A stretch of DNA of 64,000 nucleotides from Pseudomonas chlororaphis subsp. chlororaphis (GTDB lineage: Bacteria > Pseudomonadota > Gammaproteobacteria > Pseudomonadales > Pseudomonadaceae). Below the pieces are notes generated by a model. That model was given only the letters and a program-made list of their open reading frames with translations, made no database searches and was not told the origin of the DNA. Positions 26,186 to 33,843 of the stretch are shown one piece after another. The stretch covers positions 186,001-250,000 of the forward strand of contig NZ_CP027712.1 in assembly GCF_003945765.1 (NCBI RefSeq), given 5' to 3'. The position numbers and the translations under genes were made by a program. Positions within the stretch are counted from its first letter, which is position 1. Every line of letters starts with the position of its first letter.

Positions 26186-26647
26186 ATGCGTATGGCAAGA
26201 ACCGTGCAACGCAGCCTGGAACAGGCGCATTGCGATTTTGACGTGGTGGCTCATCCACATTCGTCGAGCAGCCTGGAGACCGCTCGGGTGGCGGGAGTTC
26301 CCGCCGAGCGCGTGGCCAAGTCGGTGATCCTCGACGACAGTCACGGCCACTACCTGATGGCCGTGCTGCCGGCCAGCCGCCACCTGGATCTGAGCAAGGT
26401 GCGCGGCAGCAACGAATGGCAGATCACCCGGGAAAGCACCCTGGCGCATCTGTTCAACGATTGCGAACGCGGCGCGGTACCGGCCCTGGGCGAATCCTAT
26501 GGGCTGGACGTGGTGATCGATCCGATGCTGACCCGGCAGAAAGACATCTACCTGGAAGCCGGCAACCACAACAACCTGGTGCATCTGAGCATGGACGAGT
26601 ACCTGAAAATGGTGCCTCATGCCGAGGTGTGCGAGGTCAGTTACTAG
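26186..26647 (+). CDS. YbaK/EbsC-type aminoacyl-tRNA deacylase
   Basis: A 153-residue protein with YbaK-domain features: VVAHPHSSSSLETARVAGVPAERVAKSVILDD (the conserved Lys of the active site is in VAKSVI), YLMAVLPASRHLDLSKV, and GAVPALGESYGLDVVID. Such enzymes hydrolyse mischarged aminoacyl-tRNAs in trans (ProX/YbaK family). It is a single gene followed by a REP hairpin. The exact tRNA specificity cannot be read. Confidence 0.88.
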   Translation: MRMARTVQRSLEQAHCDFDVVAHPHSSSSLETARVAGVPAERVAKSVILDDSHGHYLMAVLPASRHLDLSKVRGSNEWQITRESTLAHLFNDCERGAVPALGESYGLDVVIDPMLTRQKDIYLEAGNHNNLVHLSMDEYLKMVPHAEVCEVSY

Positions 26648-26679
26648 CGCCGTTGGCGTATGTACCCACTTTTCACGAA

Positions 26680-26726
26680 CCAGCTCGCTCCTACAAAAAT
26701 GCTTGTTTTCTGTAGGAGCGAGCTGG
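26680..26726. repeat. REP hairpin element
   Basis: Perfect 16-bp arms: CCAGCTCGCTCCTACA (26680-26695) and its reverse complement at 26711-26726, followed by GCTCGCGATCG. This is the common 'TAGGAGCGAGC' REP family of fluorescent pseudomonads. It lies between the YbaK gene and the DUF2789 gene. Confidence 0.85.
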
Positions 26727-26784
26727 CTCGCGATCGACTGCGCAGCAGTGGTTCAACCAACACCCAACCCGTTCAGGAGCCCCC

Positions 26785-27030
26785 ATGGAATCCCCATCCC
26801 ACAGCCTGCCCGCCCTGTTCAAGCAACTCGGCCTGCCCGACGACCCCGAGGGCATCGACCGTTTCATCGCCACCCATTCGCCGCTCAAGCCAGAACTGCA
26901 CCTGGCGGATGCCTTCTTCTGGACCAGCAGCCAGGCGGATTTCCTGCGCAACGAGATCCTCGACGACGCCGACTGGGCGGAAGTGGTGGATCAGCTGGAT
27001 GTGTTGTTGAGGAAGGGGCGGGGTGTTTGA
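26785..27030 (+). CDS. DUF2789 family protein
   Basis: An 81-residue acidic helical protein (SLPALFKQLGLPDDPEGIDRFIATHSPL, then LADAFFWTSSQADFLRNEILDDADWAEVVDQLDVLL) matching the small DUF2789 family common in gamma-proteobacteria. ATG 26785 is preceded by AGGAG. Function unknown; monocistronic. Confidence 0.85.
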   Translation: MESPSHSLPALFKQLGLPDDPEGIDRFIATHSPLKPELHLADAFFWTSSQADFLRNEILDDADWAEVVDQLDVLLRKGRGV

Positions 27031-27065
27031 GGCGCGAATTGATGTTGCCATGGAAATAGACCAGA

Positions 27066-27091
27066 ATTAAGACCAAATTAGAGGTCTTAAT
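27066..27091. promoter_or_regulatory. Inverted repeat, probable operator of the toxin-antitoxin pair
   Basis: ATTAAGACC (27066-27074) and GGTCTTAAT (27083-27091) form a perfect 9-bp inverted repeat with an 8-bp spacer, ending 1 nt before the antitoxin ATG. Phd/YefM antitoxins autoregulate through such palindromes, so this is the likely binding site; the DNA is notably AT-rich. Confidence 0.6.
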
Positions 27092-27092
27092 C

Positions 27093-27338
27093 ATGCAAAG
27101 CGTATTGGCTGATAAAGCTGTCAGCGTGTCTGAACTGAAAAAAAATCCTTCGGCTGTCCTGAGCAGCGCACAGGGTGGTCCGGTTGCGGTGCTCAATCAC
27201 AATCGGGTCATGGGCTATATGGTCCCGGCCGACGTGTTTGAAGCGATGATGGAGCGTCTTGACGATCTTGAACTGGCGGAGATTGTCCGTGCCCGTCGTC
27301 ACGAGACCCCGGTCCCGGTAAATCTGGATGACTTATAA
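27093..27338 (+). CDS. Phd/YefM-family antitoxin
   Basis: An 81-residue protein: AVSVSELKKNPSAVLSSAQGGPVAVLNHNRVMGYMVPADVFEAMME is the Phd/YefM DNA-binding fold; the disordered acidic C-terminus (RRHETPVPVNLDDL) would wrap the toxin. Its 3' end overlaps the toxin start by 11 nt, the usual arrangement. The pair is less GC-rich than its neighbours, in keeping with horizontal mobility. Confidence 0.9.
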   Translation: MQSVLADKAVSVSELKKNPSAVLSSAQGGPVAVLNHNRVMGYMVPADVFEAMMERLDDLELAEIVRARRHETPVPVNLDDL

Positions 27339-27609
27339 GCTCCAGTTTCTACCTTCGGCGCGCAAGGAATGGGACAAGCTCGGTCATACCCTACGCGAGC
27401 AATTCAAGAAGAAGCTGGCCGAGCGCCTGGAAATGCCACGGGTGCCCGCGGATGCCCTTCACGGCATGGCGGACTGCTACAAGATCAAGCTCAAAGCCTC
27501 TGGTTATCGCCTGGTTTACCAAGTGATCGAGGATCAGGTCGTGGTTTCGGTGGTGGCCGTGGGTAAACGTGAACGCAGTGCCGTGTATGAGCGGGCACGA
27601 AAGCGCTGA
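27328..27609 (+). CDS. RelE/ParE-family toxin
   Basis: A 93-residue basic protein: LQFLPSARKEWDKLGHTLREQFKKKLAERLEMPRVPADALHGMADCYKIKLKASGYRLVYQVIEDQVVVSVVAVGKRERSAVYERA. The GYRLVYQV strand and C-terminal KRERSAVYERA match RelE ribosome-dependent mRNA interferases, with catalytic-type Arg and Tyr residues present. It is translationally coupled to the antitoxin. RelE-like activity is more likely than ParE-like gyrase inhibition but was not tested. Confidence 0.9.
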   Translation: MTYKLQFLPSARKEWDKLGHTLREQFKKKLAERLEMPRVPADALHGMADCYKIKLKASGYRLVYQVIEDQVVVSVVAVGKRERSAVYERARKR

Positions 27610-27682
27610 GCCGCTTTCAGTCGCTGGTCGCTAAATTGTTTCAAAACTTGACTGGGTTTAACCCCCTCATGCACCATTGATA

Positions 27683-27696
27683 GTTAGCAAACTAAC
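27683..27696. promoter_or_regulatory. Short palindrome upstream of MarR-regulated efflux operon
   Basis: GTTAG-CAAA-CTAAC (27683-27696) is a 5-bp-arm palindrome 18 nt before the MarR gene start, size and position consistent with an autoregulatory MarR operator. Confidence 0.45.
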
Positions 27697-27713
27697 AGTG
27701 TGCGAACCTTCTT

Positions 27714-28169
27714 TTGCCCGACTCTCTCGAATCACTCCAGATGAATATCAGCAGTGGCATGGTGGTCGCCGCCCGGCATTGGCGGCGGATCTGCCAGAGC
27801 ACGCTGGTCAACTATGGAATCTCCGAAGCCTGCGCCGTGCCCCTGCTGATGATCGGGCGCCTGGGCGAGGGCGTGCGTCAGGTGACGGTGGCACAGGCGG
27901 CGGGGATGGAAAGCCCGTCCCTGGTGCGCCTGCTGGACCAGCTGTGCAGCGCCGGTTACGCATGCCGTACCGAGGACCCCCACGATCGCCGGGCCAAATG
28001 CCTGAGCCTGACCGACACCGGCCGCGAGCTGGTGCAGTCGGTGGAAGCCGAGCTGGTGCGCCTGCGTCGCGAGGTGCTGGAAGGCATCACACCCGCGGAC
28101 CTTGAGGCGGCGCTGAAGGTGATCCGCGCCTTCGAGTCGGCTGCCCAGCCACCGGCGGTGCCTTCTTGA
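27714..28169 (+). CDS. MarR-family transcriptional regulator
   Basis: A 151-residue winged-helix protein: VTVAQAAGMESPSLVRLLDQLCSAGYACRTEDPHDRRAKCLSLTDTGRELV contains the recognition helix and the DxRxK wing typical of MarR. The frame opens with TTG 27714; an internal ATG at 27741 is possible, neither has a strong ribosome site. Its stop overlaps the FUSC start (TTGA), so it is the first gene of a five-gene efflux operon and probably represses it, released by an aromatic effector. Confidence 0.85.
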   Translation: MPDSLESLQMNISSGMVVAARHWRRICQSTLVNYGISEACAVPLLMIGRLGEGVRQVTVAQAAGMESPSLVRLLDQLCSAGYACRTEDPHDRRAKCLSLTDTGRELVQSVEAELVRLRREVLEGITPADLEAALKVIRAFESAAQPPAVPS

Positions 28170-30250
28170 GCGGATTCTTTACCGGCGTGCCGCCGGCGCG
28201 CGACTGGTTCTACGGTGTGCGCACCTTTGCCGCGTCGATGATTGCGCTGTACATCGCCATGCTCATGCAGATGCCGCGTCCGTACTGGGCGATGGCCACG
28301 GTCTACATCGTCTCCAGCCCGTTCGTCGGGCCCACCAGTTCCAAGGCGCTGTACCGTGCGATCGGTACCTTGCTCGGTGCCTCGGCGGCGGTGCTGTTCG
28401 TGCCGATGTTCGTGCAGAGCCCCTACCTGTTGGTGGTGATCATCGCCCTGTGGACCGGGATCCTGCTGTTCCTCTCCCTGCACCTGCGCACCGCCAACAG
28501 CTACGCGCTGATGCTGGCCGGCTACAGCCTGCCGCTGATCGCCCTGCCGGTGGTGGATAACCCGCTGGGGGTGTGGGACGTGGCGGAGGCCCGCACCGAG
28601 GAGATCTTCCTCGGCATCGTCTGCGCGGCCGTGATCGGCAGTATGTTCTGGCCGCGGCGGCTGGCGCCGGTGTTCGTCGATTCGGCGGGCAAATGGTTCG
28701 CCGATGCCGCCACCTACAGCCAGCGCTTTCTCAGCCGCAACGTGCAGCCCGAAGAAGTCAGCGCCTTGCGCGCGTCCATGGTCGCCACCTTCAACAGCCT
28801 GGAGCTGATGATCGGCCAGTTGCCCCATGAGGGCGCGCGCCCGCAGACCGTGCGCAATACCAAGGAACTGCGCGGGCGCATGATCCACCTGCTGCCCGTG
28901 GTGGACGCCCTGGGCGATGCCCTGTACGCCCTGGAACGACGTACCCCGGAGCTGGTGGAGCAGTTCGCGCCGCTGCTGGCCCAGGCCGGGCAATGGCTGG
29001 AAAGCACCGCCCAGGGCGCCTCGGTCGAGCGCTGGCAGGCCCTGCGCGGCCAGCTCGAAGCGCTGCAACCGGACGCCGAAGCCCTCGACGACCGACGCCA
29101 GCTGCTGTTTTCCAACGCCCTGTACCGCCTCGGCGAATGGATCGATTTGTGGCAGGACTGCCGCAGCCTGCAACACGCCATTCAATGCGAAAGTCAGGAC
29201 ATCTGGCGCGCGGTCTATCGCCACTGGCGCCTGGGCCGCCTGACGCCGTTCCTCGACCGCGGGCTGATGCTGTATTCGGTGGCCTCCACTGTCCTGGCGA
29301 TCATCGTCGCCTCGGTGCTGTGGATTCTCCTGGGCTGGACCGACGGCGGCAGCGCGGTGATCCTCGCGGCGGTGGCCTGCAGCTTCTTCGCCTCGATGGA
29401 CGACCCGGCGCCGCAGATCTACCGGTTCTTCTTCTGGACCGCGATGTCGGTGCTGTTCGCCAGCCTCTACCTGTTCCTGATCCTGCCCAACCTGCACGAT
29501 TTCCCGATGCTGGTGCTGGCCTTCGCCGTGCCGTTCATCTGCGTCGGCACCCTCACGGTGCAGCCGCGCTTTTACCTGGGCATGCTGCTGACCATCGTCA
29601 ACACCTCGTCCTTCATCAGCATCCAGGGCGCCTACGACGCCGACTTCCTGAGCTTCGCCAACTCCAACCTGGCCGGGCCCATGGGTCTGCTGTTTGCCTT
29701 TGTCTGGACCCTGGTCGCCCGGCCGTTTGGCTCGGAACTGGCAGCCAAGCGCATGACCCGCTTCAGTTGGCAGGACATCGTCGGCATGACCGAGCCCGCC
29801 AACCTGGCCGAACACCGCCATCTGGGGGTGCAGATGCTCGACCGCCTGATGCAGCACCTGCCGCGGCTGGCCATGACCGGCCAGGACACCGGCGGCGCCC
29901 TGCGCGAAGTGCGCGTCGGCCTGAACCTGCTGGACCTGCTGGCCTATGCGCCGCGGGCCCAGGGCAACGCGCAGGTGCTGTTGCGCCAGGTGGTGGCCGA
30001 GGTCGGCACCTACTTCAAGGCTTGCCTCAAGGCCGGCGAACGCCTGCCGGCGCCGAGCGGCCTGCTGATGACCCTGGACCGCGCCCGTCGCACCCTGGAT
30101 GCCCACAGCCAGGACGACCGTGAAACCCGTTTGCATCTGCTGCATGCCCTCAGCGGCCTGCGCCTGGCCCTGCTGCCCGGTGTGGAGTTCGTCGGCGGTG
30201 GCGAGCTTGAGGAACCGCTGCCCCATGGCATCGATGGAGCGCCTTTATGA
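28166..30250 (+). CDS. FUSC/AaeB-type inner-membrane transporter
   Basis: A 694-residue protein with two membrane blocks (residues about 15-165 and 365-520) separated and followed by helical cytoplasmic regions, the FUSC/AaeB layout; RPYWAMATVYIVSSPFVGPTSSKALYRAIGTLLGA is the signature of the first block. It starts with TTG overlapping the MarR stop. With the DUF1656, HlyD and OMF genes it makes an AaeXAB-like exporter for aromatic acids or related toxic compounds. Confidence 0.9.
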   Translation: MSGFFTGVPPARDWFYGVRTFAASMIALYIAMLMQMPRPYWAMATVYIVSSPFVGPTSSKALYRAIGTLLGASAAVLFVPMFVQSPYLLVVIIALWTGILLFLSLHLRTANSYALMLAGYSLPLIALPVVDNPLGVWDVAEARTEEIFLGIVCAAVIGSMFWPRRLAPVFVDSAGKWFADAATYSQRFLSRNVQPEEVSALRASMVATFNSLELMIGQLPHEGARPQTVRNTKELRGRMIHLLPVVDALGDALYALERRTPELVEQFAPLLAQAGQWLESTAQGASVERWQALRGQLEALQPDAEALDDRRQLLFSNALYRLGEWIDLWQDCRSLQHAIQCESQDIWRAVYRHWRLGRLTPFLDRGLMLYSVASTVLAIIVASVLWILLGWTDGGSAVILAAVACSFFASMDDPAPQIYRFFFWTAMSVLFASLYLFLILPNLHDFPMLVLAFAVPFICVGTLTVQPRFYLGMLLTIVNTSSFISIQGAYDADFLSFANSNLAGPMGLLFAFVWTLVARPFGSELAAKRMTRFSWQDIVGMTEPANLAEHRHLGVQMLDRLMQHLPRLAMTGQDTGGALREVRVGLNLLDLLAYAPRAQGNAQVLLRQVVAEVGTYFKACLKAGERLPAPSGLLMTLDRARRTLDAHSQDDRETRLHLLHALSGLRLALLPGVEFVGGGELEEPLPHGIDGAPL

Positions 30251-30456
30251 TCGGTGATCTGGATATCAGCGGGGTATTCCTGCCCACGCTGCTGGTGCTG
30301 ATGGGCCTTACCTATGGCTTGTACCTGGTGGTCCACGGGCTGCTGACGCGCCTGCATTTTTATCGCCTGGTCTGGCACCGGGCTTTGTTCAACGTTGGTC
30401 TGTACGCTTTGCTGCTCGGCGCCGTGGACTCACTCAGTCGATACCTGATGACATGA
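30247..30456 (+). CDS. DUF1656 small membrane protein (AaeX-like)
   Basis: A 69-residue protein with two hydrophobic helices (VFLPTLLVLMGLTYGLYLVV and ALFNVGLYALLLGAV) and the N-terminal GDLDISGVFLP motif of DUF1656. It overlaps genes on both sides by 4 nt. It accompanies FUSC/HlyD pairs; its role in the complex is not established. Confidence 0.9.
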   Translation: MIGDLDISGVFLPTLLVLMGLTYGLYLVVHGLLTRLHFYRLVWHRALFNVGLYALLLGAVDSLSRYLMT

Positions 30457-31349
30457 AAAAACCTTTATTGACCATTGGCCGTGTGGTCCTGACGTTGCTG
30501 GTGGTGAGCTTCGCGGTCGTGGTGGTCTGGCGCATGGTGATGTACTACATGTTCGCGCCCTGGACCCGGGACGGGCATATCCGCGCCGACATCGTGCAGA
30601 TCGCCCCGGACGTTTCCGGGCTGATCCAGCAGGTGCAGGTGCGCGACAACCAACTGGTCAAGCGCGGCCAGGTGCTGTTCAGCATCGACCAGGACCGCTT
30701 CAGCCTGGCCCTGCGCCAGGCCAAGGCGTCCCTGGCCGACCGCCAGGAAACCCTGGCCCAGGCCCAGCGCGAGGCCAGGCGCAACCTCGGCCTGGGCAAC
30801 CTGGTGCCGCGCGAGCAGCTGGAAGAAAGCCAGTCCCGCGTGGCCCGTGCCCAGTCGGCCCTGGCCGAGGCCCAGGTGGCGGTGGACAGCGCCCAGCTGA
30901 ACCTTGACCGTTCGGTGATCCGCAGCCCGGTGGACGGCTATGTCAACGACCGCGCGCCACGCACCCAGGAATTCGTCACCGCCGGGCGCCCGGTGTTGTC
31001 GGTGGTGGACAGCAATTCCTTCCATATCGACGGTTATTTCGAAGAAACCAAGCTCGACGGCATTCATATCGGCCAGAGCGTCGATATCCGCGTGGTCGGC
31101 GATCGCGCGCGGCTGCGCGGGCATGTCGAAAGCATCGTCGCCGGCATCGAGGACCGCGACCGCAGCAGCGGCTCCAACCTGCTGCCCAACGTCAACCCGG
31201 CCTTCAGCTGGGTGCGCCTGGCCCAGCGGATTCCGGTGCGCATTGCCTTCGATGAGGTGCCGGAAGACTTCCGCATGATCGCCGGGCGCACCGCTACCGT
31301 GTCGATCATCGACGATCAGGCGCAAAGCCGGTCGGAGCCGGGGCAATGA
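30453..31349 (+). CDS. HlyD/AaeA-type periplasmic adaptor
   Basis: A 298-residue protein with an N-terminal membrane anchor (VVLTLLVVSFAVVVVWRMVMYY), then APWTRDGHIRADIVQIAPDVSGLIQQVQVRDNQLVKRGQVLFSID (lipoyl), a coiled-coil hairpin and SVIRSPVDGYVNDRAPRTQEFV. The APWTRDGHIRA motif is typical of AaeA/EmrA-like partners of FUSC proteins. Coupled by 4-nt overlaps to both neighbours. Confidence 0.92.
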   Translation: MKKPLLTIGRVVLTLLVVSFAVVVVWRMVMYYMFAPWTRDGHIRADIVQIAPDVSGLIQQVQVRDNQLVKRGQVLFSIDQDRFSLALRQAKASLADRQETLAQAQREARRNLGLGNLVPREQLEESQSRVARAQSALAEAQVAVDSAQLNLDRSVIRSPVDGYVNDRAPRTQEFVTAGRPVLSVVDSNSFHIDGYFEETKLDGIHIGQSVDIRVVGDRARLRGHVESIVAGIEDRDRSSGSNLLPNVNPAFSWVRLAQRIPVRIAFDEVPEDFRMIAGRTATVSIIDDQAQSRSEPGQ

Positions 31350-32794
31350 ACAGCGGCCTGCGTTTAGCCACGGCCGGCCTGGGCCTGCTGCTATCGGCCT
31401 GCCAGATGGTCGGCCCGGACTACCACCTGCCGGACGACGCGGCGCTGCATCGCGGCGATTTACAGGGCGAGCTGGCCGGATCGAGCGACAAGGTGGTCTC
31501 GGCGCCGGTCCCGGCAGACTGGTGGCGCTTGTACCAGGACCCGCGCCTGGACCAGCTGGTGCAGCAGGCCATGGCCTCCAACACCGACCTGCGGGTCGCG
31601 GCGGCCAACCTGGCGCGGGCCCGCGCCCAGGTCGACGAGGCCCAGGCGGCCGGCGGCTGGAGCGGCGGGGTCAAGGCCGGGGTCGAGCGCTTGCAGGAGT
31701 CCGGCGAAGCCTTCCTGCTGCCGGAGAAAGTGCCGGTGGCCAACGTCGGTAACCTGTCCGTCAGCACCTCTTATCAGTTCGACCTGTTCGGCACCCTGCA
31801 GCGCGGCATTGAGGCCGCCCAGGCCAACGCCGATGCCACCCAGGCCGCGGCCGATACCGCGCGCATCACCCTGGTGGCCGACGTGGTGCGGGCTTACACC
31901 CAGGTTTGCGCGGCCAATGAAGAGCGCGAGATCGCCGAGCACTCCCTGGACCTGCAGGCCCAGAGCACCGCGCTGATCCAGCGCCTGCGCGACGCCGGGC
32001 GTGGCGACGAGACCCAGGTCACCCGGTCGCAGACCCAGTTCAAGTCCCTGCGCGCCGAACTGCCGCGCTATGAAGCGGCGCGCCAGGCCGGCCTGTTCCG
32101 CTTGTCGATGCTCCTGGCCAAGCCGCTGAACCAGTTGCCGGCCGGCACCGACAGCTGCGCCGAGCTGCCGCACATTGCGCAATTATTGCCGGTGGGTGAC
32201 GGCGCGACCCTGCTCAAGCGCCGCCCCGACGTGCGCCAGGCCGAACGTCGCCTGGCCGCGGCCACCGCCGATATCGGCGTCGCCACCGGCGCGCTGTACC
32301 CGGACATCAGCATTGGTGCGACCGTCGGCACCGTGGGCATCGTCGACAACCTCGGCAAACCCTCCACCAACCGCTGGGGCTTCGGCCCGCTGATCAGCTG
32401 GACGGTACCGGCCAACGGCGCCCGCGAACGCATTCACCAGGCTGAAGCCGCCAGCCAGGGCGCCCTGGCGCATTTCGACGGGGTGGTGCTCAACGCCATC
32501 CGCGAAACCCAGACCGGCCTGGCCCAATACAGTGCCCAGTTGCAGCGTCGCGACGCCCTGGCCGAGGCCGAGCAGTCGGCGCGGCAGGCCGCCGACCAGA
32601 CCCATCGCTTCTTCCAGGCTGGCCGCGAGTCGTTCCTCGCCGACCTGCAGGCGACCCGCACCTATACCGACGTACGGGCCCAGCTGGCCGCGGCCAACAC
32701 CCAAGTGGCGATGAGTCAGATCGACCTGTTCCTGGCCCTGGGCGGTGGCTGGGAAAGCGGACGAACGCAAGCCTCGAACCCCGCCAAACCCTGA
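31346..32794 (+). CDS. Outer-membrane efflux channel (NodT/OprM-type lipoprotein)
   Basis: A 482-residue protein: lipobox LLLSAC (Cys19), MVGPDYHLP start of the NodT family, WWRLYQDPRLDQLVQQAMASNTDLRVAAANLARARAQVDEAQ, and the second repeat with LLKRRPDVRQAERRLAAATADIGVATGALYPDISIGA. It completes the MarR-FUSC-DUF1656-HlyD-OMF operon and is distinct from the TolC-like protein at 19971. Confidence 0.92.
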   Translation: MNSGLRLATAGLGLLLSACQMVGPDYHLPDDAALHRGDLQGELAGSSDKVVSAPVPADWWRLYQDPRLDQLVQQAMASNTDLRVAAANLARARAQVDEAQAAGGWSGGVKAGVERLQESGEAFLLPEKVPVANVGNLSVSTSYQFDLFGTLQRGIEAAQANADATQAAADTARITLVADVVRAYTQVCAANEEREIAEHSLDLQAQSTALIQRLRDAGRGDETQVTRSQTQFKSLRAELPRYEAARQAGLFRLSMLLAKPLNQLPAGTDSCAELPHIAQLLPVGDGATLLKRRPDVRQAERRLAAATADIGVATGALYPDISIGATVGTVGIVDNLGKPSTNRWGFGPLISWTVPANGARERIHQAEAASQGALAHFDGVVLNAIRETQTGLAQYSAQLQRRDALAEAEQSARQAADQTHRFFQAGRESFLADLQATRTYTDVRAQLAAANTQVAMSQIDLFLALGGGWESGRTQASNPAKP

Positions 32795-32886
32795 GGCCGT
32801 TGCTATGCTTTGAACAGTTGGCTGAGCACCTTGCGTCCAGTGCTCGGCCAGCGGTCAGGCACGTGATGGTCATGGGGATTCCAATA

Positions 32887-33531
32887 ATGAAAAACCCTTA
32901 TGCTCTCGGCTTCTGGTGCGCCATCGTCGCACTGGTGCTGCTTTCTGCGACTTATTTCTACGGTGTCATGCTGGCGCACCAGATCGACAAGGCCATGATC
33001 TTTCTCGACAGCGCCAGCGCGCTGATTGCGGTGAGCGCCATCGTCTTCGTGGCCTGGACGTCGTTCCAGACCCAGAAAATCAAGAAAAGGCAGCTGGAGC
33101 AGGGCAAGACCCTGGTCGCGATCTGGGACACCAAAGTCGCGCTGCGCCGGGTCGAGACGGTGTTCGACCGTTACTTCTGGGGCAGTTATTGGCAGCCGGG
33201 GCGGACCTTCCAGGAAGTCATGGGCGAGTTGACCGGCACCCCCCTGGAAAAAAGCCTCGAAGCCCTGAAAAAACAGTGCGTATTACTGGATAAACAGGCC
33301 GCCGACGGTCGCCACTGGCTGAACAATGCCCGCGAACTGTCCGATGTCGCCGCCGCCATGGCCCGCGAACGCTATCAACTGGACTTCTGCGACCCGCGTT
33401 CGGAAACCCCGGGCGGCGCGGTGATCAACCGCGATTTCGAAGTGCTGGTCTACACCTGGACCGCGCGCCTGAAAAGCTTCGATCACCAGCTCGACGCGCT
33501 GGAGGTCGAATACTCCGAACACGCCACGTAG
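32887..33531 (+). CDS. Hypothetical protein with two N-terminal membrane helices
   Basis: A 214-residue protein: two transmembrane segments (LGFWCAIVALVLLSATYFYGVML and ALIAVSAIVFVAWTSFQ), then a cytoplasmic helical domain (QKIKKRQLEQGKTLVAIWDTKVALRRVETVFDRYFWGSYW). I set ATG 32887, with a GGGGA upstream; an in-frame ATG at 32872 is possible. I do not recognise the family. It stands alone between the efflux operon and a REP pair. Confidence 0.65.
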   Translation: MKNPYALGFWCAIVALVLLSATYFYGVMLAHQIDKAMIFLDSASALIAVSAIVFVAWTSFQTQKIKKRQLEQGKTLVAIWDTKVALRRVETVFDRYFWGSYWQPGRTFQEVMGELTGTPLEKSLEALKKQCVLLDKQAADGRHWLNNARELSDVAAAMARERYQLDFCDPRSETPGGAVINRDFEVLVYTWTARLKSFDHQLDALEVEYSEHAT

Positions 33532-33534
33532 CCA

Positions 33535-33674
33535 TGTAGCCGCTGCCGAGCCCGCGAGGCTGCGACCGGTTGCGCAGCAATCGCAAAACCTGAATCCGCG
33601 ATCTGCCTGGATAAACGCATTGGCTGGCTTGGCGACGGCTGCGCCGCCGATCGCAGGCTGCGCCAGCGGCTACA
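33535..33674. repeat. REP pair (BIME-like) downstream of the membrane hypothetical
   Basis: It begins TGTAGCCGCTGCCGAG and ends CCAGCGGCTACA, convergently oriented copies of the GTAGCCGCTG REP family, with an internal GGCTGCGCCGCC hairpin region. The remaining sequence to 33843 is only promoter-sized and shows nothing else recognisable. Confidence 0.8.
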
Positions 33675-33843
33675 GGCTGTGTTTCCCGCTTCCCCTGTTC
33701 ACGACTTTTCACATGGAAAGGTTGGGCCGCCTGGCTTGGCCGGTGCTAATCTTCGGCAGTTTTACGCACAGTCGAGCCACAACCCGTGCCGGGTTCAGGG
33801 AAGACGACCACACATTTCAACAACGGATCGATCGGGTCAAATA

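Noticed and set aside
30247..32794. Second efflux set (HlyD plus outer-membrane factor) as part of the LEPR export system
   Set aside because: It is tightly coupled to MarR, FUSC and DUF1656 genes, a well-known self-contained exporter.
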